Shown in pieces: positions 33,147 through 42,839 of a stretch of DNA of 51,724 bases. The notes below the pieces were generated by a model that did not search any database, was not told the DNA's origin, and saw only the letters and a list, made by a program, of their open reading frames with translations. Location of the stretch: the NCBI GenBank assembly GCA_021779915.1, contig JAJXZR010000041.1, positions 399-52,122 of the forward strand, given 5' to 3'. A program made the translations under genes and the position numbers. Each line of letters starts with the position of its first letter. Position 1 is the stretch's first letter. Origin of the DNA: a bacterium (lineage in GTDB: Bacteria; Patescibacteriota; Minisyncoccia; CAIUEV01).

Positions 33147-34361
33147 ATGGCTCTTTTCAAGTACCGTGCTAGGGACAACGCTGGAAAAAAAATTGAAGGA
33201 CTGATGCCGGCTCGTAGCAAGTCTGAATTGGCTCATACCCTAAAAAATCAGGGGATGCTTTTGGTTTTTGCCATGGAAGAAAACGCCAAAGAAGGAGGAA
33301 AAAAGGGTGGTGATATTTATCTCAAAAGGGTTTCTTTAGCGGAAAAAATGATTTTTATCAAAAATCTCGGAGTTATGATAAAAGCGGGAATACCTATTCC
33401 TAGAGCTCTTGAGATACTGTCCAAACAAACTAAAGCCCGTTATTTCAAAGAGATATTGACTAGCCTTAGAGAAGACGTCCAAACAGGAAAATCTCTTTCG
33501 GAGTGCATGATGAAATATCCAAAAGTTTTTCCGCCTCTTTTTTCTAGCACGATTCGAATAGGAGAAATGGGTGGAAGTTTGGAAGAGGTTTTAGAAGTTC
33601 TTGCGATTCAATTGGAAAAAGAAAACGGTATCCGGACGAAAGTCAAAGGAGCGATGATCTACCCTTCAGTAATTGTTTTTGCCATGGTAATAATCGGGAT
33701 TTTGATTATGATTTTTGTAGTCCCCAGCCTAACAAAAATTTTTACTGATATGGATATACCGCTTCCTCTTACAACCAGGATAATTATCGGTAGTAGTGGA
33801 TTTTTGCGGGACAATATGCTTGTGACGTTGGTTGCACTTATCGCTCTTCCTGTTGGATTTATTTATTTTAAAGGAACTCCCAAGGGAAAAAAAGCACTGC
33901 ACTATTTAATCCTCCACGCTCCAATAATTAATAATATTTCTCAAAAAGTAAACACTGCCCGATTTTCCAGATCACTAAGTTCTCTCTTAAAAAGCGGTGT
34001 TTCTATTGTAAAGGCTCTGGAAATAATTTCCGAATCCCTGGACAATGTCTATTTTCAAGAAGCTCTTCTTTCCGCTTCAAAAAAAGTCCAAAAGGGATCA
34101 CCTCTTAATAAATCGATTGAGGATCGTCCCGATCTTTTTCCCCCCATGGTAGCACAAATGATCAAAGTTGGAGAAGAAACAGGAAGCTCCGAGCAAGTAC
34201 TCGCCCAACTAGCAGATTTTTATGAAAGGGAAGTAGACGAACTAACAAAAAACCTCAGCTCCGTCATTGAGCCAGTTCTAATCATGTTCATCGGAGGAGC
34301 TGTAGGGGTCTTCGCCATCTCCGTTATCCAACCAATGTATTCAGTGATGGACTATATGTAG
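33147..34361 (+). CDS. Type II secretion / type IV pilus inner-membrane platform protein (GspF/PilC)
   Basis: 404 residues with the duplicated T2SSF domain. An N-terminal soluble part (FKYRARDNAGKKIEGLMPARSKSELAHTLKNQGM) is followed by LAEKMIFIKNLGVMIKAGIPIPRALEIL (first copy), three membrane helices, and the second copy (ARFSRSLSSLLKSGVSIVKALEIISESL .. GEETGSSEQVLAQLADFYEREVDELTKNLSSVIEPVLIMFIG). It couples the assembly ATPase to pilin assembly. Its partner genes are not adjacent, though a PilO-like pair lies at 16.2-17.1 kb. Start directly after a hairpin array, no Shine-Dalgarno sequence. Confidence 0.92.
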   Translation: MALFKYRARDNAGKKIEGLMPARSKSELAHTLKNQGMLLVFAMEENAKEGGKKGGDIYLKRVSLAEKMIFIKNLGVMIKAGIPIPRALEILSKQTKARYFKEILTSLREDVQTGKSLSECMMKYPKVFPPLFSSTIRIGEMGGSLEEVLEVLAIQLEKENGIRTKVKGAMIYPSVIVFAMVIIGILIMIFVVPSLTKIFTDMDIPLPLTTRIIIGSSGFLRDNMLVTLVALIALPVGFIYFKGTPKGKKALHYLILHAPIINNISQKVNTARFSRSLSSLLKSGVSIVKALEIISESLDNVYFQEALLSASKKVQKGSPLNKSIEDRPDLFPPMVAQMIKVGEETGSSEQVLAQLADFYEREVDELTKNLSSVIEPVLIMFIGGAVGVFAISVIQPMYSVMDYM

Positions 34362-34475
34362 TTAAAAGTTAAAAGTTGAAAGTAGAAAGTCATTGTGTCG
34401 CCTTTGTCGACAAATCAATCAAATGTCGCAAAGGCGACACCTAGACTTTTAACTTTTAACTTTTAACTTTTAACT
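34359..34475. repeat. TTAAAAGT inverted array with GTGTCGCC core
   Basis: Left GTTAAAAGTTAAAAGTTGAA, core GTGTCGCCTTTGTCGAC..AATCAATC..GTCGCAAAGGCGACAC, right CTTTTAACTTTTAACTTTTA ending in ACTAATG beside the next start codon. The core is the same module as at 42679, 45113 and 29203. Confidence 0.9.
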
Positions 34476-34480
34476 AATGT

Positions 34481-35647
34481 ATGCGTATTGCTATTGACGC
34501 TCGCTTTATTAATCCTGAAAACAGGGGTCTTGCTTGTTATACGAAACATTTGGTTTACGGTCTTAGTGAAATTGACGAGAAAAACGATTATTATATTTTA
34601 CTTAGAGACAAAGATTACCACATTACCCACTTTCAAAACAAAAATTTTCACAAAATAAGGGCTGAGGCTCATTGGTATGGTTTGAAAGAGCAAATTATTA
34701 TTCCACTTATCCTTAAAAAAATCAAACCGAATGTTACTCATTTTCCTCATTTCAATGTTCCGATTTTGTGGCGGAAGCCATTCATAACAACAATCCATGA
34801 TTTAATTCTCTTTGCCTTTCCCACCAAAAAAGCCACTAATTTGAGTAAAATCGGGTATTTTATCAAAGAAAAAGGATATTTTTTAACTATCAACCATGCC
34901 CTTCGAAAATCCCGTTTGATAATATCTGTTTCAAACAGCACCGCCAAAGATATTCACCGCTATTTTCCAAGAGTTAACCCCAAAAAAATAAAAACAGTCT
35001 ATGAAGGAGCGGGAGAAACAAACCCAGAAGACATCTCAAAATTTGCCAAGTTCGATCAAAAAAAAAGACAAGAATGGCTTCAAAAAGAACTATCCATTCC
35101 GCCTGGTCCATTTATTCTTTATTTAGGCGGGGCTTACCCACACAAAAATTTAGAAAGACTTTCTATCGCTTTTTGTAATATATATCCCAAATTAAAAGAA
35201 AAAACCAACCTCATTATTGCCGGCGGAGATGATTTTTTCTTTCAAAGATTGAAGGGGTTTATCAAGAAAAATAAAATAAAAAATGTTATTTTACCAGGCT
35301 TCATAAAGGACAGAAAAACTTTAGAATTCCTTTACCAAGAGTCTCTTTTTTGCATTTTCCCCTCTCTTTACGAAGGATTCGGACTACCCCCCCTTGAAGC
35401 CTTAAAAAGAAAAAAATTGGTACTTTGTAGCCACTCCACTTCCTTTCCAGAAATTCTCCAAGACAAAGCCATTTATTTTGACGGGAATTCCACTCTGGAT
35501 ATCGGAGAAAAAATTGTAGAAACCATAAAAAATAAGTCTGTCCTTGAAGAAAGGATGTTGAAAGATTCAGAAAATTTCCTCAAAAATTACAGCTGGAAAA
35601 AAATGGCAAGGGAAACATTGAGATTATATGGAGAAGCTGTAAATTAA
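34481..35647 (+). CDS. Family 4 glycosyltransferase (GT-B fold)
   Basis: 388 residues. N-terminal domain begins MRIAIDARFINPENRGLACYTKHLVYGL; the C-terminal nucleotide-sugar domain shows FILYLGGAYPHKNLERLSIAF, NLIIAGGDDFFFQRL, VILPGFIKDRKTLEFLYQESLFCIFPSLYEGFGLPPLEALKRKKLVL (the E-x7-E motif of GT4). Likely adds a sugar, probably mannose or similar, to a surface glycan or lipid carrier. The ATG is next to the end of a repeat array. The neighbouring DUF4012 and murJ genes suggest a cell-envelope role. Confidence 0.9.
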   Translation: MRIAIDARFINPENRGLACYTKHLVYGLSEIDEKNDYYILLRDKDYHITHFQNKNFHKIRAEAHWYGLKEQIIIPLILKKIKPNVTHFPHFNVPILWRKPFITTIHDLILFAFPTKKATNLSKIGYFIKEKGYFLTINHALRKSRLIISVSNSTAKDIHRYFPRVNPKKIKTVYEGAGETNPEDISKFAKFDQKKRQEWLQKELSIPPGPFILYLGGAYPHKNLERLSIAFCNIYPKLKEKTNLIIAGGDDFFFQRLKGFIKKNKIKNVILPGFIKDRKTLEFLYQESLFCIFPSLYEGFGLPPLEALKRKKLVLCSHSTSFPEILQDKAIYFDGNSTLDIGEKIVETIKNKSVLEERMLKDSENFLKNYSWKKMARETLRLYGEAVN

Positions 35648-35758
35648 TTTGAAATTTTTAATTTTAAATTAATTCGTTTTAGTTGCTCTTTCCACATAAA
35701 AACGATATAATGAATTGTTAAATTATCCTGGCTTTTTAAATATAAAAAGATCGATATT

Positions 35759-38700
35759 ATGTCTTTTGATCTTATTAAAAAACAAAAAGAGGAACTGCAA
35801 AAAGAAAAGCGCAAGGTGACCCAAAGCGCCGATTTTTCTCGTCATCCCTTGGCTTATCAACCAAAAGCCAAGGGAAGGGAATTAGCTCTCAAAGAGAGAA
35901 TAATAAAGACTAAGGGAAAGTTAGATTCTGTGGTTCTTGAGAATGAACAAAAAAACAACAAATTAGAAACTGCCGGCATCACCCCCGACAAAAATTCCGC
36001 CGCTTTGTTTTTTTCCAATATGCAAGCATTCAATGCGGGAAAAAAGGGAAATCACATTGCTGATGTTTTTTCACCAAACAACCAGTTACCTTTTGAAAGG
36101 CAAAAATCATCCGAAAAGCCGAAATTGAGTTTTGCCGATTTTCAAAGAGAATCCTATAAGGGGTATAACGAATCAGAAGCTCGTTTAAAAATTAAACTGG
36201 GAAAAGAACACACCGAATCCGGTGATGCAAAAAACCCCTCAAGCCTCCCGGATGTTCTTATGGATACAGATTCCGATTTTCCCAAGTATGATCCAAAAGA
36301 TATCAACGAAGGACTTTTCGCCTTCGGAAACGGTGGTCAAGAAAAAAACAAAGCAAGGCATTCTAAAAAACCCTCTAAAAAAGATCAGGATTTTTGGGAA
36401 GAGGTATTTTTAGAGCAACAAGAAAGAATTAAGCTAAAAGAAAAGGCGTTGAAAGAGGAATGGGAAGATAAGAAACCAAATTATGACACCTCGGTCAAAC
36501 TTTCTTTCGCCAAACCCAATACCCGTCTAGTATTAGCGGTTGAAGAAGAGGAAGAGGAAATTTCTAATTCACCTAATTACCTAATTTCTAACAAATCCCA
36601 AATCCCAAATCCCAAAAACGAGAATTTAAATTCAGATTTTAATGATTATGGTGATAGCAGAATACAGGATGAATATTTTTATGAGAAAGATACTGAACCC
36701 CGGTATCAACAGGATAAAAGCCTTGAGGAAACAGAAGGAAATATCCCAGAAATCAGTACTGTCCAAAATAACAACCATTCTCAAAACATCAACGTTGTCG
36801 ACCTTACCAAAGTTTCTCGGGGAAATGGATATTCGGGAAAAGCTGGAGTAAAAATTCCGATCATAGAAAAATCCAGACCTTTGCAAAAAGAGGTCTTGTT
36901 AAGCGATTATACACCACAGACCGACTACCAATGGGATGATGACGGACACGAAAATAGTGGAAAAATAAATTTTCCTGTTCAAGAAATTAAGAACAAAATA
37001 AGTGGCTTATTGGGTCTTAAAAAAAAACTGTTTCCCGAGACAAATAAGATTGTTGATTTTGAATTTAAAAATGGACGAGAATATCAAAATGATAAAAAAA
37101 GCTGGAAAAATAGTAATGATGAATATTCACAGGAGGAATCCTATAAAGTTTATCCTCACGACCAAATCTTGCCTTTGGTTGTGGCAAGAGATGAAGACCC
37201 AAATACTAACAAGACCGCCTTCGCAGAGCTACGGCGAGTCGAAGAGGAAGAAGAGTCTTTTGTACCTTTTAACGACCTCAATTTAAGACCCGACCATCAC
37301 GTTTTTTTAGGAGAGAAAAAAGAAGGGAGGATTAAAAAATTAGCTCGTAAGTTTATTACCAAGAGAGAAAAAAGAGCTTTACAAAAATCAATAAAAATAG
37401 TTAAAAAGCCGGTTGAAAAGTTCCAAAGAAATTTTTTTACCTTTCGCTCTCCTAATTCCAAAAGATCCTTTGCTGTCCTAACTATAGCTGTAACCATGGC
37501 ACTGACCGTTCCTTTGGGCGTTTATGTCCAAAAAATTATTGAGGCCAAGAGCAAAGTCGAGGAGCAAAGCAACAAAGCATTGCAAGAGGTTGACAACGCC
37601 AAATCTGCCATTGCTTCTGCCAAACCAGAAGAAGCTAGGCACAATTTTCAAACCGCTTATCAAGATTTTCTTTCAGCTGACGAATCTTTAGACCAGGTCG
37701 GCGGAGTAATGCTAACTTTAATTAAAGTTATCCCAGGAGGAGACAAAGTAGAGTCCGGACGAAAAATTCTAGAGTCCGGAAAACATTTGACGATGGCTGG
37801 ACAAATTATGTCCGAAGCTTTCGGTCTTTTTTTGGGAGAAGAGAGTTCCCTTAGAAAGAATCTGACTGCCACTGACAATCTCTCTAGTCTCAAAGAGCTG
37901 ACTACTTTTTCTCCCGAAGCAAAATCTTCACAGGCAAAAACATTGACTGAAGCCATTGTTATTTTTAAAGACAAGTTGGATAAAGCAAAAAACGAACTTT
38001 CGCAGGCGAATGATCTTCTTGGGGGGGTAGATGAAAAAGCGGTACCCCAAGACAAACAGGAGCAACTTGTTAAATTAAAAGAACAGCTCCCCTTAATTCT
38101 GGAGAATATTAATCATTTTGAGGGGTACACCGATTTCCTCCTCAATCTTCTCGGCCATAACCAATCAAAAACTTATTTATTTCTCTTTGAAAACAATGAT
38201 GAAATCAGGGCTACTGGCGGGTTCATCGGAACTTATGGAATAATAAAAGTCAGCGAAGGAGAGATTTCCCAGCTTTTCATTGATGGAATATACAACCCTG
38301 ATGGACAACTGAAAGAAAGAATCATCCCACCCAAACCCATCCAAAAAATGAGTGCCACTTGGTCGATGCACGATGCCAACTGGTGGCCGGATTTTCCCAA
38401 GAGTGCCCAAAAAGTGGCTTGGTTCTATGAGAAAACCGGAGGGCCAACCGTTGACGGAGTTATCGCTTTAACTCCAAAACTAATGAAAGATCTTCTGACC
38501 GTAACCGGTCCTATAACAATGGACAAATACAACACAACTGTCACAGCGGATAATTTCATTGAGGTCACCCAATACAAAGTGGAGGTAGATTACGACAAAC
38601 AAATGAACCGTCCAAAACAGTTCCTAGCTGATCTTTTACCGATAGTTTTGGGAAAAGTTTTCAATGCCACGCCGGACAAATGGGTTCAGATTTTGAAGGA

Positions 38701-39505
38701 TTTTTCCGATTGTCTTAATCAAAGGCAAATTTTAATGTATTTTTTTGATAAGGATTCAGAGCAAAAAATTTCTGAGCTTGGTTGGTCGGGAGAAGTTTTA
38801 GATACTCCTAAAGATTATCTTTCCGTTATAAATACCAATATCAGCGGACTTAAAACCGATCACGTAATAAATCAGACAATTAACCATTCGGTGGAAATAA
38901 AGCCCGATGGATCAATTTTTGACACGGTTTCCGTCACTCGTACACACAATGGGGGGAAAGAAAAATATGACTGGTATAACGGCGTTAATTCTGATTGGAT
39001 GCGTATTTATGTTCCAAAAGGAAGCCAGCTACTTTCTGCCGAAGGCTACACTCGGGAGGTTGATTCTTCTCCGGTAGATTATGAAAAACTCGGCTTTGTT
39101 AAAGACGAAATGGTCTCCTCGGAAGAAGACAGCACCACTATAGATCCCTACTCGGGAACAAGGATTTACGAAGATTCGGGAAAAACTGTATTTGCCAATT
39201 GGACTTATGTTTCTCCTGGTGAAACTCTAACAGTGAAATATACTTATTTATTGCCTTTTAAACTCCGTTTTGATGATATTAAAAAACCAGCCGATACTTA
39301 TAGTCTCTTGGTTCAAAAACAAGCGGGCGATGAACATTCAAAAATTTCCTCCGAAGTCAAGGGTCTCGATAATTTCGATATCATTTACAGTTACCCCAAA
39401 ACACTGCCATTGCCTTCTTGGAACATAGCACAAGACCTAAATGGTGACTTGTTCGCAGGGGCAGTACTTACAGAGAAGGGGAAAGGAGGAGAGGTTAGTA
39501 AATAG
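35759..39505 (+). CDS. Large DUF4012 membrane protein with long disordered N terminus
   Basis: 1248 residues. Residues 1 to about 560 are polar, charged and low in hydrophobics, so probably cytoplasmic and disordered. One membrane helix at about 568-590 (RSFAVLTIAVTMALTVPLGVYV), then an extracytoplasmic coiled-coil stretch (NKALQEVDNAKSAIASAKPEEA..), and the DUF4012 domain with FENNDEIRATGGFIGTYGII, SMHDANWWPDFPKSAQKVAWFYEKTGG, DGVIALTPKLMKDLLTVTGPI. The family is linked to cell-surface polysaccharides in Actinobacteria and CPR, but its activity is unknown to me. Two stretches of the disordered part (36562-36625 and 37214-37237) are copies of intergenic repeat modules read in frame. Confidence 0.9.
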   Translation: MSFDLIKKQKEELQKEKRKVTQSADFSRHPLAYQPKAKGRELALKERIIKTKGKLDSVVLENEQKNNKLETAGITPDKNSAALFFSNMQAFNAGKKGNHIADVFSPNNQLPFERQKSSEKPKLSFADFQRESYKGYNESEARLKIKLGKEHTESGDAKNPSSLPDVLMDTDSDFPKYDPKDINEGLFAFGNGGQEKNKARHSKKPSKKDQDFWEEVFLEQQERIKLKEKALKEEWEDKKPNYDTSVKLSFAKPNTRLVLAVEEEEEEISNSPNYLISNKSQIPNPKNENLNSDFNDYGDSRIQDEYFYEKDTEPRYQQDKSLEETEGNIPEISTVQNNNHSQNINVVDLTKVSRGNGYSGKAGVKIPIIEKSRPLQKEVLLSDYTPQTDYQWDDDGHENSGKINFPVQEIKNKISGLLGLKKKLFPETNKIVDFEFKNGREYQNDKKSWKNSNDEYSQEESYKVYPHDQILPLVVARDEDPNTNKTAFAELRRVEEEEESFVPFNDLNLRPDHHVFLGEKKEGRIKKLARKFITKREKRALQKSIKIVKKPVEKFQRNFFTFRSPNSKRSFAVLTIAVTMALTVPLGVYVQKIIEAKSKVEEQSNKALQEVDNAKSAIASAKPEEARHNFQTAYQDFLSADESLDQVGGVMLTLIKVIPGGDKVESGRKILESGKHLTMAGQIMSEAFGLFLGEESSLRKNLTATDNLSSLKELTTFSPEAKSSQAKTLTEAIVIFKDKLDKAKNELSQANDLLGGVDEKAVPQDKQEQLVKLKEQLPLILENINHFEGYTDFLLNLLGHNQSKTYLFLFENNDEIRATGGFIGTYGIIKVSEGEISQLFIDGIYNPDGQLKERIIPPKPIQKMSATWSMHDANWWPDFPKSAQKVAWFYEKTGGPTVDGVIALTPKLMKDLLTVTGPITMDKYNTTVTADNFIEVTQYKVEVDYDKQMNRPKQFLADLLPIVLGKVFNATPDKWVQILKDFSDCLNQRQILMYFFDKDSEQKISELGWSGEVLDTPKDYLSVINTNISGLKTDHVINQTINHSVEIKPDGSIFDTVSVTRTHNGGKEKYDWYNGVNSDWMRIYVPKGSQLLSAEGYTREVDSSPVDYEKLGFVKDEMVSSEEDSTTIDPYSGTRIYEDSGKTVFANWTYVSPGETLTVKYTYLLPFKLRFDDIKKPADTYSLLVQKQAGDEHSKISSEVKGLDNFDIIYSYPKTLPLPSWNIAQDLNGDLFAGAVLTEKGKGGEVSK

Positions 39506-39532
39506 ATATTCTTATCATATTTCAATGCTTTT

Positions 39533-39766
39533 GTGTCATCCCGGGCTTCTTGCCTACCGGCAGGCAGGGAACCGGGATCCAGGTTAAGCTCATTAATTAT
39601 TCTAATTGCTCTAATTATTCTAAACAAAATACCAAGAACCAATTTTTAAGATTTATTTTTTTATTGTTTGGTACTTGGTGCTTTTTTAGGTTAATTAGAG
39701 TAATTAGGTTAATTAGAGTAATTTTCTATCCTCCTGGATCCCGGGTCGACACGCCGGGGATGACAC
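39533..39766. repeat. Family A modular inverted repeat, copy R11 (long-core type)
   Basis: Left arm GTGTCATCCCGGGCTTCTTG with the CCTACCGGCAGGCAG module, GGGATCCAGG; core TTAATTATTCTAATTGCTC, ACAAAATACCAAGAACC, TTTGGTACTTGGTGCTTTTT, GGTTAATTAGAGTAATT; right arm CTCCTGGATCCCGGGTCGAC..CGGGGATGACAC. It fills the gap between the DUF4012 gene and murJ. Confidence 0.9.
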
Positions 39767-39816
39767 GTAACTGTAATTTTTCTTTGTTTTGTAAATAAAT
39801 TGAAAATTATCACGCT

Positions 39817-41517
39817 ATGTCCTTAAAAGCCAAGTTTTCTTATCTTGAAAGTTTCACCCGATCCCTTACTAAGGCGGCTTTTTTGGTTGGGATGCTTTCT
39901 CTTTTAGCAAGTCTTCTTGGAATGGTGAGGGACAGGATGCTGGCTGGAACATTTGGGGCTGGAGCAGAACTTGATATCTATTACGCTGCTTTTCGCGTGC
40001 CGGACTTCTTTTTCAACACGATTTTAGTGGGAATAACCTCCTCCGCATTTCTGCCAGTCTTAACTGAATATCTCCACAAACCGGGGAAAAGGGGAGAAAG
40101 AAAAACTACTGGTAGCCCCTTTGACTTTCCAAAAGGAGCTCAGGACTTTATTAACAGCTTAGTGTCAACCTTGTTGGTTGGGTTGCTCTTTTTATCTGTC
40201 ATTCTTTTTTTTATCGCACCTATTTTTACAGATCTTATCGCCCCGGGTTTCACACAAGAACAAAAAGAAGCAACGGTTCTTTTGACCAGAATAATGCTAT
40301 TATCACCCTTTTTCCTGAGTTTTTCGGGAGTGTTAGGAAATATCCTTAATATCAGAAAATATTTTTTCTTCTATTCGCTAGCTCCTGTCATATATAATTT
40401 GGGAGCTATTATTGCAATTATATTTTTCGTACCTAGCATGGGCGTTGCTGGGCTCGCTTGGGGTATTTCCCTAGGAGCTTTTTGCCATATGATGATGCAA
40501 TTCCTTCCTGCTAAAGTGCTTGGTCTTAAACTGAACTGGCGCTTAAATCCTAGACATCCTGGAATTATCAGAGTAATCAAGATGATGATTCCCAGAAGCG
40601 TCCATTTGGGAGTATTACAACTGAATCTGATTGCAACTACTTTTCTTGCTTCCACTCTCCCCGTCGGCTCCCTGACTGTCTTCAACTTTGCCAACAACCT
40701 GCAAAGTGTTCCTTTGGGTTTGTTTGGAGCTTCTTTCGCCATCGCCGCTTTTCCAGCGCTCTCAATTATGGCTGCTAAAAAACAAAAAAAGGAGTTTAGA
40801 GATGAATTCTCCAGTATTATGTGTAAAATACTGTTTTTTATCATTCCTCTCTCGGCCATCTTAATCATTCTCCGGGCTCAAATCGTTAGGCTCATTCTGG
40901 GTAGTGGAAAGTTTGACTGGGAAGATACCATCCTCACTTTCAATGTCCTTGGGATTTTAGCGCTAAGCCTGTTTGCCCAAAGCCTCAATATACTTTTTGT
41001 AAGAGCCTTTTTCGCTATTCACGATACAATAACTCCTTTGAAATCAGGCATAATAGGGCTGATCGTCAATGTGGGAACGGCAATTTTAATTGTAAAAGAA
41101 TGGAGTTGCATCGCTCCTTTTGTAGAAAAAAGCACCAGTTGTGCGGGAGTTAAAGCTCCAATTGTAGGTTTGGCCTTGGCTTACACCTTCTCTCAAATTG
41201 CAACCTTCTTTTTCCTATTAATCGGATTAAGCAAATACCTCAAAGGAATGAAGATTAAAGCCATAAAAAGCTCTCTTGTTAAAATTGCCTTATCTACTCT
41301 GCTTATGGGGGCAGTCGTTCAGATTATCAAATGGGTTTTTGGAGTATTTTTTCCGCTTTCGACTTTTATTTCGGTAGCTACTCAGGTATCTCTCTGCTCT
41401 TTATTCGGTATTGCCATTTATCTTTTAATCTGCAAAACTCTAAAATGTAAGGAGTTAACGGAACTATACAATGAATGTCCCAAAATCTTCGGGCGAAAAA
41501 ACTGCCCCAGACAATAA
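39817..41517 (+). CDS. murJ: Lipid II flippase MurJ (MviN family)
   Basis: Moves lipid II across the membrane for peptidoglycan synthesis. 566 residues, about 14 membrane helices, MOP/MVF fold. Family features: LSLLASLLGMVRDRMLAGTFGAGAELDIYYAAFRVPDFFFN (TM1-TM2 with the substrate-binding Arg region), IAPGFTQEQKEATVLLTRIMLLSPFFLSFSGVLGNILNIRKYF, and PRSVHLGVLQLNLIATTFLAS. The end overlaps the next gene by 47 bases in another frame, so the two are translationally coupled. Confidence 0.95.
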   Translation: MSLKAKFSYLESFTRSLTKAAFLVGMLSLLASLLGMVRDRMLAGTFGAGAELDIYYAAFRVPDFFFNTILVGITSSAFLPVLTEYLHKPGKRGERKTTGSPFDFPKGAQDFINSLVSTLLVGLLFLSVILFFIAPIFTDLIAPGFTQEQKEATVLLTRIMLLSPFFLSFSGVLGNILNIRKYFFFYSLAPVIYNLGAIIAIIFFVPSMGVAGLAWGISLGAFCHMMMQFLPAKVLGLKLNWRLNPRHPGIIRVIKMMIPRSVHLGVLQLNLIATTFLASTLPVGSLTVFNFANNLQSVPLGLFGASFAIAAFPALSIMAAKKQKKEFRDEFSSIMCKILFFIIPLSAILIILRAQIVRLILGSGKFDWEDTILTFNVLGILALSLFAQSLNILFVRAFFAIHDTITPLKSGIIGLIVNVGTAILIVKEWSCIAPFVEKSTSCAGVKAPIVGLALAYTFSQIATFFFLLIGLSKYLKGMKIKAIKSSLVKIALSTLLMGAVVQIIKWVFGVFFPLSTFISVATQVSLCSLFGIAIYLLICKTLKCKELTELYNECPKIFGRKNCPRQ

Positions 41518-42658
41518 TAAAATTTCTCTGCTTAAGGAAATAGACTATTTTTCGTTATTGAAGCGTACTATCTCCCTTGTCAGAAACAACCTTAGATATC
41601 TTCTTATTACTGGAGCGCTCGTTTCTTTGACTGGAGGGCAACTATTGACAATGGACTCTTCTTTGTTTCAAACGACCGGTGGAGGATCAGGATACGACAC
41701 TTCTTCCAACAACAATAGCAAAAACAGTTCTCCCGCTTTGCAAAATCAGAATTACCCAGAGATATTAAAAAATATTCAAAACGAGGAAAATATCAAAAGA
41801 CAAGTAAACAATTTTCTGAGCAACAAAGACAAACTTCCTTCACTGTTGTGGACTATAGGAATTGCATTGTTTTTGATTCTTATTATGGTTTTTTTGGTAT
41901 TTCTTTATAATTGCCATTTAAACGTTTTGTTTCTCGGTCAAATTTCCTGTTTGGAAAAGGGAAGAACAGATAACAAAAAAATTATCAAAAGGAAAATTCG
42001 GGGAAAATGGAAAAAAGTGGCTGTTCTTAGGCTAATTTTTGTTGCCTTAAAAATCGCTTCTATCCTTCTGTTCATTTCTCCCGCACTTTTTTTCGTTTTT
42101 CAAAAAAACTGGGGAACCGCTATTTTCCTAGGAATAATTGCCCTTATTGCTTTGCTGATCGCCCTAATTTTTTTAAGCTACGTTTTTCGTTACAGCTTTT
42201 TATATCTTTTAGGAGGGAATTTGAGTTTAAAGGAATCCATTGATAGAGGACATGATCTTTTTCTTAAAAAATGGAAGCAAACAGTCATTGCCAGCTTAAT
42301 AACTGTTGCTTCTCACATTGTAAGCGGTATAGGAGCATTTATTTTGCTTTTTATTTTTCTCATTCTTTGTGCCCTAATAAGCGGACTAATTGGTTTAATA
42401 ATCGTTATTATAATTGGTAAAATCTATTTATACTGGGTGATTGGCGTCCTTGGAGTCCTCTTGGTCTTGACTCCAGTATTGCTTTTTGCTATTATCCTAA
42501 GCGCTGTCTGGCAATCTTTTTTAACGACATTTTGGTTTTTATTCTTCAAAGAAATTGCAGGAGTAAAAATAACCGAAACAGCAGTTTCCAAAATACTTTT
42601 AGTCAAGGGAAAAAAGAAAGCGACAGAAGCGATAAATAAAGAAATGACGAATGACTAA
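41471..42658 (+). CDS. Hypothetical multi-pass membrane protein coupled to murJ
   Basis: 395 residues. A short cytoplasmic N terminus, one helix (LRYLLITGALVSLTGGQ), a polar Ser/Asn-rich extracytoplasmic loop (TTGGGSGYDTSSNNNSKNSS), then at least five more helices (LPSLLWTIGIALFLILIMVFLVFLY, LRLIFVALKIASILLFISPALFFV, AIFLGIIALIALLIALIFLSYVF and others). Repetitive Leu/Ile composition and the soluble stretch between helices 2 and 3 resemble DUF975/glycerophosphoryl-type membrane domains, but I cannot assign a family. Overlap with murJ suggests a joint envelope role. Confidence 0.7.
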   Translation: MNVPKSSGEKTAPDNNKISLLKEIDYFSLLKRTISLVRNNLRYLLITGALVSLTGGQLLTMDSSLFQTTGGGSGYDTSSNNNSKNSSPALQNQNYPEILKNIQNEENIKRQVNNFLSNKDKLPSLLWTIGIALFLILIMVFLVFLYNCHLNVLFLGQISCLEKGRTDNKKIIKRKIRGKWKKVAVLRLIFVALKIASILLFISPALFFVFQKNWGTAIFLGIIALIALLIALIFLSYVFRYSFLYLLGGNLSLKESIDRGHDLFLKKWKQTVIASLITVASHIVSGIGAFILLFIFLILCALISGLIGLIIVIIIGKIYLYWVIGVLGVLLVLTPVLLFAIILSAVWQSFLTTFWFLFFKEIAGVKITETAVSKILLVKGKKKATEAINKEMTND

Positions 42659-42760
42659 TGACTAATGTCGAATTAAAGTGTCGTCTTCGACGACTTACAA
42701 TTGATTGTCTCCATAGGCGACACCAAAATTCGTCATTCGATATTCATCATTCGTCATTAA
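42642..42760. repeat. Family B (ATGACGAATG) inverted repeat with GTGTCGTC core
   Basis: Left AATGACGAATGACTAATGAC, core GTGTCGTCTTCGACGAC..CAATTGATTG..CATAGGCGACACC, right AATTCGTCATTCG..TTCGTCATT. The left arm overlaps the end of the upstream gene, whose last residues (KEMTND) are encoded by the repeat. Confidence 0.85.
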
Positions 42761-42767
42761 TAAATTT

Positions 42768-42839
42768 GGCCCTATCGTCTAGTGGTTAGGACATCGGGTT
42801 TTCAGTCCGGTAACCGGGGTTCGACTCCCCGTAGGGCTA
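42768..42839 (+). tRNA. tRNA-Glu (anticodon TTC)
   Basis: Acceptor GGCCCTA / TAGGGCT (first pair G-T), anticodon stem TCGGG / TCCGG with loop TTTTCAG, T-arm CCGGGGTTCGACTCCCC. CCA not encoded. Its 3' 24 bases are copied about 100 bases downstream. Confidence 0.93.

Noticed and set aside
40371-40868. 165-codon minus-strand ORF opposite murJ
   Set aside because: Antisense shadow of a certain membrane-protein gene.
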